This document shows, in pieces, positions 14,918 through 22,700 of a stretch of DNA of 22,700 nt. The stretch covers positions 1-22,700 of the forward strand of contig CAJLTZ010000037.1 in the NCBI GenBank assembly GCA_905209725.1, read 5' to 3'. The notes beneath the pieces are model-generated. The model did not search any database. It had not been told where the DNA came from and saw nothing but the letters and a program-made list of their open reading frames with translations. Origin of the DNA: an uncultured Muribaculaceae bacterium (GTDB lineage Bacteria; Bacteroidota; Bacteroidia; Bacteroidales; Muribaculaceae). The translations under genes and the position numbers were made by a program. Within the stretch, counting starts at the first letter, position 1. Each line of letters opens with the position of its first letter.

Positions 14918-17422
14918 TCATTTGACAGCCACTTTACGGCCTTTGAAGATGTAGATGCCCTGGGGAAGGCCATTCAGGTCAGACTCAGTGGCATCAGCCT
15001 TCACGAGGCGCCCTGTCACATCGTAGACCGGACAGCGGCCATTACCGGCGCCATCCTGCGAGACACCCTTGACTCCCACAAATCCTTCGGGTGCCATCTC
15101 CCTGAACAGTCGCCATACGCCGTCGGAAAGACCGGGTTCGAGGGAGTTGTCGGCATACCATGCATTGGCATAGGCGTCGAGGCCTGCCGGCGGCACAATC
15201 AGCACGGCGTTGATGGGAATATATGTGAGGCCGTTCACCATATGGGCAGGGTCCTCAAAATAGTGGTATTCCATTACGGACGTAGTTCCGCGGAACGGGT
15301 CGTTGGCAATGTACTGATATTGCGATGCATCTGAAGAAATATACTGGTAGCCCATAACAACAGGAGGCACGACAGCCTTGACTATGACAGTGTCGAGTGG
15401 AGCGCCCGCGAAAGCGTTATGGTCAATCTGTTTCAGCGAGGCAGGGAGTGTGACAGTCTTGAGAGCGGCGTTCTTGAATGCCACTGCGCCGATTGTCTCC
15501 ACGCCCTCCGGGATGACATATGCAGACACCTTGCCATTACCGAGCAGAAGGTCCTTGCGGTCGTGCGACAGGAGGCTGCCGTCCACAGAGACAAAATTCG
15601 GATTCTCCGGGTCAATGTTGACCGCGGCCACCGGCGAACCGCTCCAGGCGGCGTCACCGATTGTCTCCACCCCTTTGCCAAGACTGATTTCGGTAAGAGC
15701 AGGACAGTTGGCGAAAGCATACTCGCCGATTGTGGTCACTGTGGCGGGAACGACCACCTTCTCCAGACCGCAGCCGTAGAACCCGCGTGCACCGATGCTT
15801 GTGAGTCCTTTGTTCAGGTTGGCATCCTTCATTAGCTTATTTCCTTCGAATGCGGATTTGCCGATCATGGTGACAGATTCAGGCAGCGCAAGGGTGTCTA
15901 TCGCACAATTCTGGAATGCGTTGTTCCCGATTTGCTCGATACCCTCCACGAGATTTACCTCGGAGAGGCCGGCGCAGTTTGCAAACATCCCTGCGGGGAT
16001 ATTCAGAAGATTGCACTTCTCCCCTTCGGCGAGCGTGAAATCCACTTTCTTTAGGGTAGGGATGCCGGCGAAGATATTGCTTTTCAGTTTGCCGTTCTGT
16101 CCATCATTGACTGTGGTGGCAGAGAGGCTGAGGTGTTCCAGCGGGGTATCCTTGAAGATGTTGTTGCCAAGATTGTTCAGCGCACCATTGCACGTGAAGT
16201 TTGTAAGGTTTCCGCATCCGGAGAAGCCATCATCGAGGATAGCGACGACGGAGGCCGGAAGTTCCACGCTCTTGAACGCGCAACCGGTAAAGGCATTCCT
16301 CATTATGGTCTGCAAGCCCTGGTTGAAGGTTGCCGTCTCAATCGGATTATGGATGAATGCACGGCTGTAGATTGTGAGCACCGATCCGGGAATCTCGAGA
16401 TTCTTGATTGCGCAATTGGCAAAAGCGGATGTGCCGATGGACTGAAGTTTGTCATTGAAATCGACTTCCGAAAGGTTTTTGCAACCCTCAAAAGCGCTGG
16501 AGCCGATGGTCTGCAAGGACTCCGGGAAAGCAATCTTTTCCAGAGGTGTCGCTGCAAATGCAAAACTTTTGATATTCTTAAGGGAAGCAGGGAATGTAAC
16601 GGTCTTCAATTCGGGGCAGTCCTTGAAGAGTGAGTCGGCCACTGCGTCGCGGTCGAGGATGGTGACTGTGGCGAGTTTCGGGCAGTTGGCGAATGCGCCA
16701 CCCTTGGGGAATTGCAGGTTGGAGGGGATGGTGATGCTTTCAATGGCTGTTCCGCTGAAGGCACACAAGCCAACTTCTACGTTCTCGGCAGTAGGCCACT
16801 GCACGCTCTTGACCCGAGATCCTACGAAGGCATTGGCGGGAATTGATTTCACCGTGGCGGGGAATACAAAGTCCTCATGTCCATAGAGCACTCTGACAAG
16901 CGCCGTCTTGTCGGCGTTGTAGAGGGAGCCGTTTTCAGAGGAGAATGTCTTGCTGCCTTCTGCCACTGTTAGCGATGTGATGGGACTGCCTTCCAAGGCT
17001 TCCGTCTCGATTGTCGTAAGACTGGCCGGCAGCGACACTGTGGTCAGGTTCGGGCAATTTTGAAAAGCGTAGGCTCTTATGGTGGTGAAGCCTTCCGGAA
17101 TAGTGACGGAAGTAATTTTGCCCATTACAGTCTCAGGGTTGAGATTGTTCATGAAGAACGGCGCAATGGTGGTGACATTGTAGTCGCTGCCTGCGTGTTT
17201 CACATTAGGCACAAGTGTAAGCTCGGTTGCATTGCCATAGTATTTGTTCACCTCGCATGTGCCGGGTGTGTCGCCAGAGGGCTCGGTGAGAACATTGTAG
17301 CCGAAATCCCCTTCGGAGAAATCCCGGGCGTAACCCGAGGCGGATGCAATCAGCATTCCGGCGGCGATAACGAGAGCCTTTCTGCCTGTCGCAAATATCG
17401 AGCGTAAATATAATTTATTCAT
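14918..17422 (-). CDS. BspA-like leucine-rich-repeat surface protein with T9SS sorting tail
   Basis: The product has 834 residues from the ATG at 17422, which gives a signal peptide (NKLYLRSIFATGRKALVIAAGMLIASASGYA); the frame stays open to 17488 without adding a sensible start. About 23 LRR_5 repeats of roughly 23 residues follow, with the consensus TIG..AF..C..L..V.LP.S. A terminal cap contains a VPP..LDAYANAWY module. The last 35-40 residues (PVYDVTGRLVKAD...LPQGIYIFKGRKVAVK) are a type-A T9SS C-terminal domain. BspA-type proteins bind host matrix proteins or other bacteria at the cell surface; the exact ligand is unknown. It is the last gene of the cargo operon, 65 bases after the short paralogue. 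Confidence 0.9.
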   Translation of the reverse strand: MNKLYLRSIFATGRKALVIAAGMLIASASGYARDFSEGDFGYNVLTEPSGDTPGTCEVNKYYGNATELTLVPNVKHAGSDYNVTTIAPFFMNNLNPETVMGKITSVTIPEGFTTIRAYAFQNCPNLTTVSLPASLTTIETEALEGSPITSLTVAEGSKTFSSENGSLYNADKTALVRVLYGHEDFVFPATVKSIPANAFVGSRVKSVQWPTAENVEVGLCAFSGTAIESITIPSNLQFPKGGAFANCPKLATVTILDRDAVADSLFKDCPELKTVTFPASLKNIKSFAFAATPLEKIAFPESLQTIGSSAFEGCKNLSEVDFNDKLQSIGTSAFANCAIKNLEIPGSVLTIYSRAFIHNPIETATFNQGLQTIMRNAFTGCAFKSVELPASVVAILDDGFSGCGNLTNFTCNGALNNLGNNIFKDTPLEHLSLSATTVNDGQNGKLKSNIFAGIPTLKKVDFTLAEGEKCNLLNIPAGMFANCAGLSEVNLVEGIEQIGNNAFQNCAIDTLALPESVTMIGKSAFEGNKLMKDANLNKGLTSIGARGFYGCGLEKVVVPATVTTIGEYAFANCPALTEISLGKGVETIGDAAWSGSPVAAVNIDPENPNFVSVDGSLLSHDRKDLLLGNGKVSAYVIPEGVETIGAVAFKNAALKTVTLPASLKQIDHNAFAGAPLDTVIVKAVVPPVVMGYQYISSDASQYQYIANDPFRGTTSVMEYHYFEDPAHMVNGLTYIPINAVLIVPPAGLDAYANAWYADNSLEPGLSDGVWRLFREMAPEGFVGVKGVSQDGAGNGRCPVYDVTGRLVKADATESDLNGLPQGIYIFKGRKVAVK

Positions 17423-17487
17423 AATGATTGGTTTTAATGGTATGTTAATCCTTAAGATATATAAGAAATGAGCGTGTGCGATTGGCA

Positions 17488-18366
17488 TCAGTTGCCCACA
17501 ACATATTTTTTGCCCTTGAATATGTAAAGTCCCTGCGGGAGTGACTGGATATCATTGACGGTGGCGTTCTCCTTCACTGTGCGTCCGGTGATGTCGTAGA
17601 TAGTGGCCGGAGCTTTAGCCGATTCCGATGCACCGGTGAAGATGTCGTCGAGTCCGGACAAATAGTCGGGGATTTCCTCTATCCTTTTAAATAAACCCCA
17701 GACACCCTCTCTTTTGCTGCCTTCATCAAAAGAACATTCCTTGTATTTGCTGAGGCTCATAGGAGGGACGAAGAGAGTAGCATCGACATATTGGTCAGAG
17801 AGAGAAGGCGTATTTGCCTCTGCATTTGCAGATGTTTCTGACGTAAGACTTTCGAACTTATTCCAATAACTGGCGCTACCCTTAAAAATGTTGTTGTATG
17901 ACCACCAGGACGTTGTATTCGTCATACCCCAATCAGAACTGCCGGGATTCTCGGGAGGATTGATTGCATAGACAGTAACTGATTCTACCGGGTCGATGGC
18001 GAAGCAAAATTCACCAAGATATGTGATTGATGCCGGGAGCACGATGGTTTTAAGATTATTGCATCCTGCAAAGGCGCGCATTCCGATGCGCCTAATAGGA
18101 TTAGGAACCTTTAGCACCTCGATGGCGTTATTGCCGTTGCAGCAATTGTCGCCGATTTTAGTGACTCTATAGGTTTTTTTGTTGACAGTGAGAGATGCAG
18201 GAACCACTAATTCAGGCTCAGAGCCTGTGTAAGCGGTCAAGCATACAGATGTGTCATTGAGCACTTCGAAATTGAAATCACCTTGTGTGATAGTTGTCGG
18301 GGCGGCACTGGCACTGAAGCCAATGCAAGTAATCATGCTTGTCGCCAATAAAATGATTTTTTTCAT
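17488..18366 (-). CDS. Short BspA-like leucine-rich-repeat protein with T9SS sorting tail
   Basis: The 292-residue product has a signal peptide (KKIILLATSMITCIGFSASA) and an N-terminal GDFNFEVLNDTSVCLTAY module resembling that of the following long paralogue (GDFGYNVLTEPSGD). Only about two LRR_5 repeats follow (KIGDNCCNGN..., RRIGMRAFAGCNNLKTIVLPAS). A loop rich in Trp, Ser and Asn (about residues 140-180) and a VPPMSLSKYKECSF cap come next. The tail TIYDITGRTVKEN...LPQGLYIFKGKKYVVGN is a type-A T9SS sorting domain nearly identical in plan to that of the neighbour. It is probably secreted and surface-attached. The 118-base AT-rich gap upstream (18367-18484) has no clear promoter or terminator. 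Confidence 0.85.
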   Translation of the reverse strand: MKKIILLATSMITCIGFSASAAPTTITQGDFNFEVLNDTSVCLTAYTGSEPELVVPASLTVNKKTYRVTKIGDNCCNGNNAIEVLKVPNPIRRIGMRAFAGCNNLKTIVLPASITYLGEFCFAIDPVESVTVYAINPPENPGSSDWGMTNTTSWWSYNNIFKGSASYWNKFESLTSETSANAEANTPSLSDQYVDATLFVPPMSLSKYKECSFDEGSKREGVWGLFKRIEEIPDYLSGLDDIFTGASESAKAPATIYDITGRTVKENATVNDIQSLPQGLYIFKGKKYVVGN

Positions 18367-18484
18367 AATACTATGTATATGGTTGGTTTATATTAGATTT
18401 TAGTATAAGATTCTTGAATTAATATTTGCAAAATAAGATATAATTATTCTTATAAACAAATATCTGTCAGAGAATCTTGTGCCT

Positions 18485-20383
18485 TTACTCTATTTTGATT
18501 GTTTTGTTTTTCACACTTCCATCAGATCCCTCCTTGCGAACTACATAATAGCCAGACTTTAATTTGCCAAGAGTTTCGTCGAGATTGTCGTCATTACATT
18601 CTGCAATCTTGTTGCCATCCATATCATAAATACTGTTATAATAATGTATGTAGAACTCAGTGGGATAGCCATTCCCTGGATTAAAATCCGGACTCGTAGG
18701 AGAAAAATTCCATGTAAATGGTATTGATACTCCTAAATCATTTTTTACAAATATTCTTATAACTGTAGTACTTGATTGTTCGGCTTGGTCGAGATTTGTT
18801 ATGATTATTCGGCCTAATGAGTCTTTATCTACAGACTGATATCTGAAACGACTTTCCCCAGGTTTCTTGACATGTACGAAATAACTATTATGCCTTTCTT
18901 TAAGTTGCCCGTCAATGTTCTCTATAATATGGCCGTCAAAGTTCACATTGCATCGTGCGTTGACTTTGCCATTGCCTATCCGGTCAACCTGTGTATTGGA
19001 AATTGAGCGAATGAATGGTTTAGCATCTAATCCGAGACGATAAACCTGCGTCTCAATCGGTGAGCCGTTAACACTGCAATCGTATTGCAGTTCCACTTTC
19101 GCTTCACCCATGTCATTGATATAATATTCAAATGGATTTTGAACCTGAAATATTCTTGTTTTGCCACCTTTGGGTTCAGACCCACTCTCTCCATCTACGG
19201 GAATCCTCTTTCCGGTATTTTTGTTGAATACATATAATGCATGTCTGCAATTAGACGTATTCCCTAAAATGCTGTCATTGATTTCAAGTCTGAGTCTGTC
19301 ATAAGCGTTTGCCCTGAATGTCTCAAATGGCTTGGCATTAACTTTATTCAATGTGATTTTCAAGGATGGAACAGTGTTCCTGTCAGACAGTTTTGTCCAG
19401 CCTGTCTGTTTAAGAATATCTATTGTTGTATCATCCACCCTGAAGAATTTATCTTCCGGCTGGAAATCGTACCACATCAGGCTGCTGGGATTGTTAAGAT
19501 AAGCTAGCGACTTGGTTTCCTCAAAGTGATCGGGAGTATACAGAAGATATTTGTTCTTGGCATAAATAATATATTTACCCGAACCGGATTCCGGTTGAAC
19601 AAAATTTGAGAAATCCTCGCTGTTTATATCGAGATTCGCCAATTTTATCCCCGTGGGGTCATAAATCAGTTTCTCATATTTGCTCAATACATTGTCGCCA
19701 TAAAGACGTCCGAATTTCTTACTGTGATCCATGTTGACACCGCCTGCATCATACATAATGGTGGTGCCGAAGCCCATTGTCTGTGCAATGCAGCGCATCA
19801 ATGTCGTCGTCATGTTTAAACCACCGTCAGAACGGTTCTCAAGGGATGTAGTAGTGTCCCATACTTTATTGGAATTGAGAATCACCTCGGCATCATATTC
19901 TTCAGTATTTGATGTCGTTCTTATACTTGAAGAATTCGCCCACCAAAGAGAAGTGGGTGTGCATTCGTCCGCGCCGGTCTGAATGTAATTGACATAGCAT
20001 TCAGCATTGATGTCATTCGGCATCGGTTCCATCTTGACTACAATCCTAATCGGATTAGAATTTGTAAGATAGGAACTCCATATGTCTACGGCCTTCATCC
20101 ATGCAGACAAATAAGTTGCATGTGGTGCATAGTCATTAAAATGTGGTATGATTTCAATTCGGCCCGCTAAAACTGCAGCTTTGTTCATGGAGGAGTCCAC
20201 ATCCATCGCCTCCATACGAATTACTTCTCCCGAATTGGAGCGGGCCTTTTGGGGAGCGTCTTGACCGGTGTTGTCGCGATGAACAAACTTCATTCTCTTA
20301 ACCATCAGATTATTCTGAGCACAAAGAGAAAAAGAGCCAACGAGAGAGATTAAGGATATAATCGCAAAAAATTTCTTCTTCAT
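18485..20383 (-). CDS. Metalloprotease-like secreted protein lacking HExxH, with T9SS sorting tail
   Basis: The product has 632 residues from the ATG at 20383 (signal peptide KKKFFAIISLISLVGSFSLCAQ); an upstream ATG at 20425 overlaps the preceding gene and is less likely. Residues about 80-330 have the layout of Bacteroidota secreted zinc metalloproteases: A..KAVDIWSSYLTNSNPIRIVV, then a loop with NSNKVWD, then a helix where HExxHxxGF is expected, and later DTTIDILKQTGW before the domain ends. But the helix reads LMRCIAQTMGFG (about residues 195-206), with none of the zinc ligands, so protease activity is improbable. Two Ig-like regions follow. The tail IYDMDGNKIAE...LKSGYYVVRKEGSDG fits a type-A T9SS sorting domain. 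A binding or adhesin role is plausible. The fold assignment is from pattern resemblance only. Confidence 0.65.
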   Translation of the reverse strand: MKKKFFAIISLISLVGSFSLCAQNNLMVKRMKFVHRDNTGQDAPQKARSNSGEVIRMEAMDVDSSMNKAAVLAGRIEIIPHFNDYAPHATYLSAWMKAVDIWSSYLTNSNPIRIVVKMEPMPNDINAECYVNYIQTGADECTPTSLWWANSSSIRTTSNTEEYDAEVILNSNKVWDTTTSLENRSDGGLNMTTTLMRCIAQTMGFGTTIMYDAGGVNMDHSKKFGRLYGDNVLSKYEKLIYDPTGIKLANLDINSEDFSNFVQPESGSGKYIIYAKNKYLLYTPDHFEETKSLAYLNNPSSLMWYDFQPEDKFFRVDDTTIDILKQTGWTKLSDRNTVPSLKITLNKVNAKPFETFRANAYDRLRLEINDSILGNTSNCRHALYVFNKNTGKRIPVDGESGSEPKGGKTRIFQVQNPFEYYINDMGEAKVELQYDCSVNGSPIETQVYRLGLDAKPFIRSISNTQVDRIGNGKVNARCNVNFDGHIIENIDGQLKERHNSYFVHVKKPGESRFRYQSVDKDSLGRIIITNLDQAEQSSTTVIRIFVKNDLGVSIPFTWNFSPTSPDFNPGNGYPTEFYIHYYNSIYDMDGNKIAECNDDNLDETLGKLKSGYYVVRKEGSDGSVKNKTIKIE

Positions 20384-20415
20384 GATATTTGTTAATTGTG
20401 GGGTTAAGTAAAAAA

Positions 20416-21684
20416 TTATATCCATGTAAAAAGCATGTAACCTCCTGCTGGAACAGAGAAGCTTACGCGATTATCGCGCACAAATGCTCCATTCTCATTT
20501 ACTCTGCGCACTTCTGATGAACTGCGCTGAACCTCAACAGTCTGGGAATTCTTGTAATCCTTGTTGACAATCATGAGGAAATTCCGTGTCCCATTTATGA
20601 AATAGGAAACAATCAGTCCTTCCGTTCTATTCCCGGAAATGGATGTGAATGGATAGGGAGGAGTTGTCAGTTTGCGTGTGCCTTGGGGAATTGTTCCGGT
20701 ATGCCATACATTTATCACATTGTTGCCAAGGAAAATGGAGGCGTGTTTCTGGATATCAATATTTATTTTCTTGATATACTCCCACACAAAATTAGTGTTT
20801 CCATTCTCATCGACAGGAACATCCTGGAAAACATTACCTGACCAACTAACTGCCGATATACGGTAATATTGAAGGCCCTGGGCGCCATATGCAAGACCTG
20901 CATATGCTTCGAGGTTCAAGAGTCCCTGTGTCGGCGCTGTATATCTGTACTTTGGTTGATTGGGGTCCCTATGTGCCGAGCTCATGCAGAAAGGCCAAAA
21001 CGGCATACCATTTTCTCTGGAAACTTGTCTTACTTGTTCGAAGTTGCTGTAAAAATCGCTTCGGAACATTTCGATCCATGTGTCAGTTTCGTCATCATGG
21101 AATTCATATACCGGATAATGATCATAGGATATGAAAGGAAGATGCATCTCTGCGACAGCGTCCCTCAGATACTCTGTGTATGTACACCCAAGTGCTGTTT
21201 CTCCAACATATGAGGGGAACAGATTGACGTGAGACATCTGGCGGTTGTTGCTTGCGAGGTCGTTAGCATCGATTATAGGCCTCCACTTGCTAAAATCAAG
21301 AGGATGCGGTTCGTCGCAAATTCCCCACATGGCAATATGAGTGTTGTCCTTGTACTGAGATACAAACTGCATTGCATTCTCAGCTGATGAAGTGACATAA
21401 GAGTTGCAGAGGATGAGTTTCACACCAGTGTCTCTAATGGCATCAAGGGCGTTGGTAAGATTGGTGGTGTTTTCGAATCTCGACATGGAGAGGGTGAAGC
21501 CGCCCTCAGCCAGCTTCTGGAAGCGGGCTTTTGAGGCATCCTGCTCGTTATGGAACTGGTACCAGGCTACAATCGGGAACTTGTCCCCGGTCGGGTTTTG
21601 GTACTTCTGTTGTGCGTTTGCGCCAAGGACTACAACGCTCAGCAGCGCGATAAGCGCGAGTTGGAGAAATCTGTCTTTTCTCAT
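20416..21684 (-). CDS. Secreted TIM-barrel glycoside-hydrolase-like protein
   Basis: The product has 422 residues from the ATG at 21684, which gives a signal peptide (MRKDRFLQLALIALLSVVVLGANAQ). The frame continues 64 codons upstream into the spacer and the DUF3244 gene's 3' end, but that part is not protein-like. The barrel shows FPIVAWYQFHNEQDASKARFQKLAEGGF, then IAMWGICDEPHPLDF with a likely acid/base Glu125, ISYDHYPVYEF (187-194), and LEAYAGLAYGAQGLQYYRI. This order recalls clan GH-A enzymes such as GH42 and relatives, but I cannot name the family or the second catalytic acid. A small beta domain (SVPAGGYMLFTWI) closes it. There is no T9SS tail, so it is probably periplasmic. It may trim a glycan for, or imported with, the neighbouring surface proteins. 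Confidence 0.7.
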   Translation of the reverse strand: MRKDRFLQLALIALLSVVVLGANAQQKYQNPTGDKFPIVAWYQFHNEQDASKARFQKLAEGGFTLSMSRFENTTNLTNALDAIRDTGVKLILCNSYVTSSAENAMQFVSQYKDNTHIAMWGICDEPHPLDFSKWRPIIDANDLASNNRQMSHVNLFPSYVGETALGCTYTEYLRDAVAEMHLPFISYDHYPVYEFHDDETDTWIEMFRSDFYSNFEQVRQVSRENGMPFWPFCMSSAHRDPNQPKYRYTAPTQGLLNLEAYAGLAYGAQGLQYYRISAVSWSGNVFQDVPVDENGNTNFVWEYIKKINIDIQKHASIFLGNNVINVWHTGTIPQGTRKLTTPPYPFTSISGNRTEGLIVSYFINGTRNFLMIVNKDYKNSQTVEVQRSSSEVRRVNENGAFVRDNRVSFSVPAGGYMLFTWI

Positions 21685-21740
21685 GTTGTTGGTTGTTTTA
21701 ATTGTTAGTATTCCATAATTGTTCAGACGGTTTTGCCCTC

Positions 21741-22121
21741 TTAAAGAATGACCAGTTCTTGTTGAGGCTGGGAGGTGGGGTTGATCGGCTGAATCATGAG
21801 GATGAAGCACCCATGCAGATTTCCGGGAATCTCTGTGGACGGATAGTCCTTGGTGATGGTGCTTGACCATACGCATTGATCCATCGAGAACAGTTGCACA
21901 TTCACTTCATCTATATTCTCGGGGAAATCGACGGTCAGCAGTCGACCATCGATATGCCAATTGATGTGGTTATGGCGTGGTGGGATCTTTGGACCGCCTG
22001 TCTTGCCTTTTTCTGTTTCGTCACCACTATCATCTGCCATAATTTCAACTGGAGAGAAGATAGCTGCTAATGTGATTAGTGAGACTGCTGAGATCCTTGA
22101 GATTCTGATGTTTGTTGTCAT
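21741..22121 (-). CDS. Small secreted DUF3244-like protein
   Basis: The 126-residue product has a signal peptide (cleavage near EIMA, residue about 29), a charged Gly/Lys-rich linker, and a single small beta-sandwich-like domain: WHIDGRLLTVDFPENIDEVNVQLFSM...DYPSTEIPGNLHGCFILMI. This pattern fits DUF3244, a family of small Bacteroidales exported proteins without an assigned function. The strand order also resembles a T9SS sorting tail (Por_Secre_tail). It starts the cargo operon, 56 bases before the glycoside-hydrolase-like gene, and its start codon is only about ten bases from the end of an insertion sequence, so its original promoter is probably gone or replaced. Confidence 0.6.
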   Translation of the reverse strand: MTTNIRISRISAVSLITLAAIFSPVEIMADDSGDETEKGKTGGPKIPPRHNHINWHIDGRLLTVDFPENIDEVNVQLFSMDQCVWSSTITKDYPSTEIPGNLHGCFILMIQPINPTSQPQQELVIL

Positions 22122-22130
22122 ATCATATCA

Positions 22131-22700
22131 CTAGTGTCCCATAAAAATGGGAGCTGGTTAAAAATTAAATAAATTTGGCCCATTTGGGTCGGAGAGAACA
22201 TTGAAATTTTGAGATTTAGTTCTGTCGAAAAGGTCGACCAAATGGGTTGTGTCGGTCAGAGAGACTCCAAGAATCTGTAAGACTTCGTAGGTCGAGCGAT
22301 CAAGCTTCATGTCATGCTGCACTATCGCCACAAGGCAGTAGGCGCACATCGCACAATAGATTTGAATTCGCACCGCATTCTCCGAAGTCCCCCAGAATTT
22401 CTTTATCTTCAGATGTTGTTTGAGCCATTTGAAGAACAACTCAACCTGCCACCTGTTCTTGTACAGATTGGCAACCTGAAGGGAGGTCAGACTGAAGTTA
22501 TTCGTAAGAAACATGAACTCTCGGTTCTGTTCCTCATCCCAATATCGGATGAGCCTCAGATGTGCCGGATAGTGCTTCTTCGGATAGAATCCCGTCAGTT
22601 CGATAGTGGCGTCGGATAACACATTCTTTGGCAACCGACGCTTCCACTTGACAGCCTTATATTGAAGGTTCTTCTTGGCTCGGACCACGAAGTAGGCTTC
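22131..22700 (-). mobile_element. IS4-family insertion sequence, transposase 3' end (cut by window edge)
   Basis: The element covers the transposase's C-terminal part and its 3' end. The element boundary is uncertain; it probably lies within 22122-22140, near CTAGTGTCCC, because the host gene's start codon is at 22121. A perfect 6-base-pair hairpin, TCCCAT-AAAA-ATGGGA (22137-22152), sits at this end. The matching inverted repeat and the target duplication are beyond the window, so the exact end cannot be fixed. Confidence 0.65.
22158..22700 (-). CDS. IS4-family transposase, partial (5' part outside window)
   Basis: The reading frame is open through the right edge of the window (…EAYFVVRAKK…), so at least the first two catalytic aspartates are missing from view. 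What remains is about 180 residues of a DDE-type transposase. The IS4 signature Y-(2)-R-(3)-E-(6)-K is complete in LYKNRWQVELFFKWLKQHLK and supplies the catalytic Glu. It is followed by the helical C-terminal region (NAVRIQIYCAMCAYCLVAIV). The enzyme cuts and joins the element's ends. No frameshift or internal stop is visible, so it may be active. A GTG at 22688 could start a shorter frame but is only an internal codon. Confidence 0.93.
   Translation of the reverse strand, partial: EAYFVVRAKKNLQYKAVKWKRRLPKNVLSDATIELTGFYPKKHYPAHLRLIRYWDEEQNREFMFLTNNFSLTSLQVANLYKNRWQVELFFKWLKQHLKIKKFWGTSENAVRIQIYCAMCAYCLVAIVQHDMKLDRSTYEVLQILGVSLTDTTHLVDLFDRTKSQNFNVLSDPNGPNLFNF

Noticed and set aside
14918..17422. 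Repeats inside the long leucine-rich-repeat gene as a CRISPR or satellite array
   Set aside because: The periodicity is at protein level (about 23 residues) with divergent DNA, as in ordinary LRR_5 proteins.
18429..18464. Two near matches to TAnnTTTG upstream of the short leucine-rich-repeat gene
   Set aside because: Each has one mismatch and the region is so AT-rich that such matches are expected by chance; a promoter there is possible but unsupported.

Overview
The window is a slice of a Bacteroidota chromosome, most like an intestinal Bacteroidales of the Muribaculaceae/Prevotella type. The evidence is a type IX secretion system (T9SS) core locus, BspA-like leucine-rich-repeat proteins with T9SS sorting tails, a DUF3244 protein, DUF3109 and DUF5103 proteins, and a Bacteroidota-type promoter match. 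The placement is inferred from protein families only. Every gene I accept lies on the minus strand, so transcription runs from high to low coordinates. No gene-free stretch exceeds about 220 bases, and I saw no rRNA, tRNA or CRISPR array.

Read in the direction of transcription, the right edge (22700 to about 22131) is the 3' part of an IS4-family insertion sequence. It ends about ten bases in front of a cargo operon (22121 to 14918). That operon encodes a small secreted DUF3244 protein, a secreted TIM-barrel glycoside-hydrolase-like protein, a secreted protein resembling a zinc metalloprotease without its HExxH motif, and a short and a long BspA-like leucine-rich-repeat protein. The last three end in T9SS type-A sorting tails. 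A strong hairpin with a T-rich tail (14821-14845) closes this block.

Next comes the T9SS block (14701 to 5050): porT, a porP/sprF-like gene, gldK, gldL, gldM, gldN, ung (uracil-DNA glycosylase), a DUF5103 gene (T9SS Plug family) and a cysteine-rich DUF3109 gene. Gaps are 66 bases or less, and ung overlaps the DUF5103 gene. It holds the GldL/GldM motor, the GldK/GldN periplasmic ring, PorT and the Plug protein. The translocon SprA/Sov, PorV, PorU and PorZ are not in the window.

The left third (5003 to 89) is an envelope block: a family 2 glycosyltransferase, a cardiolipin-synthase-type phospholipase D enzyme, a WaaP/KdkA-like lipopolysaccharide core kinase, a second family 2 glycosyltransferase overlapping the kinase by an ATGA junction, and a secreted SH3-domain protein. 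LPS modification is functionally close to T9SS because type-A cargo is commonly attached to LPS at the cell surface, but a direct link here is inference.

The most interesting points are the T9SS core lying just downstream of a cargo operon, the apparently dead protease-like cargo, the DUF3244 protein that resembles a free-standing sorting tail, a perfect hairpin at the gldK stop codon, and the IS sitting where the cargo operon's promoter should be.
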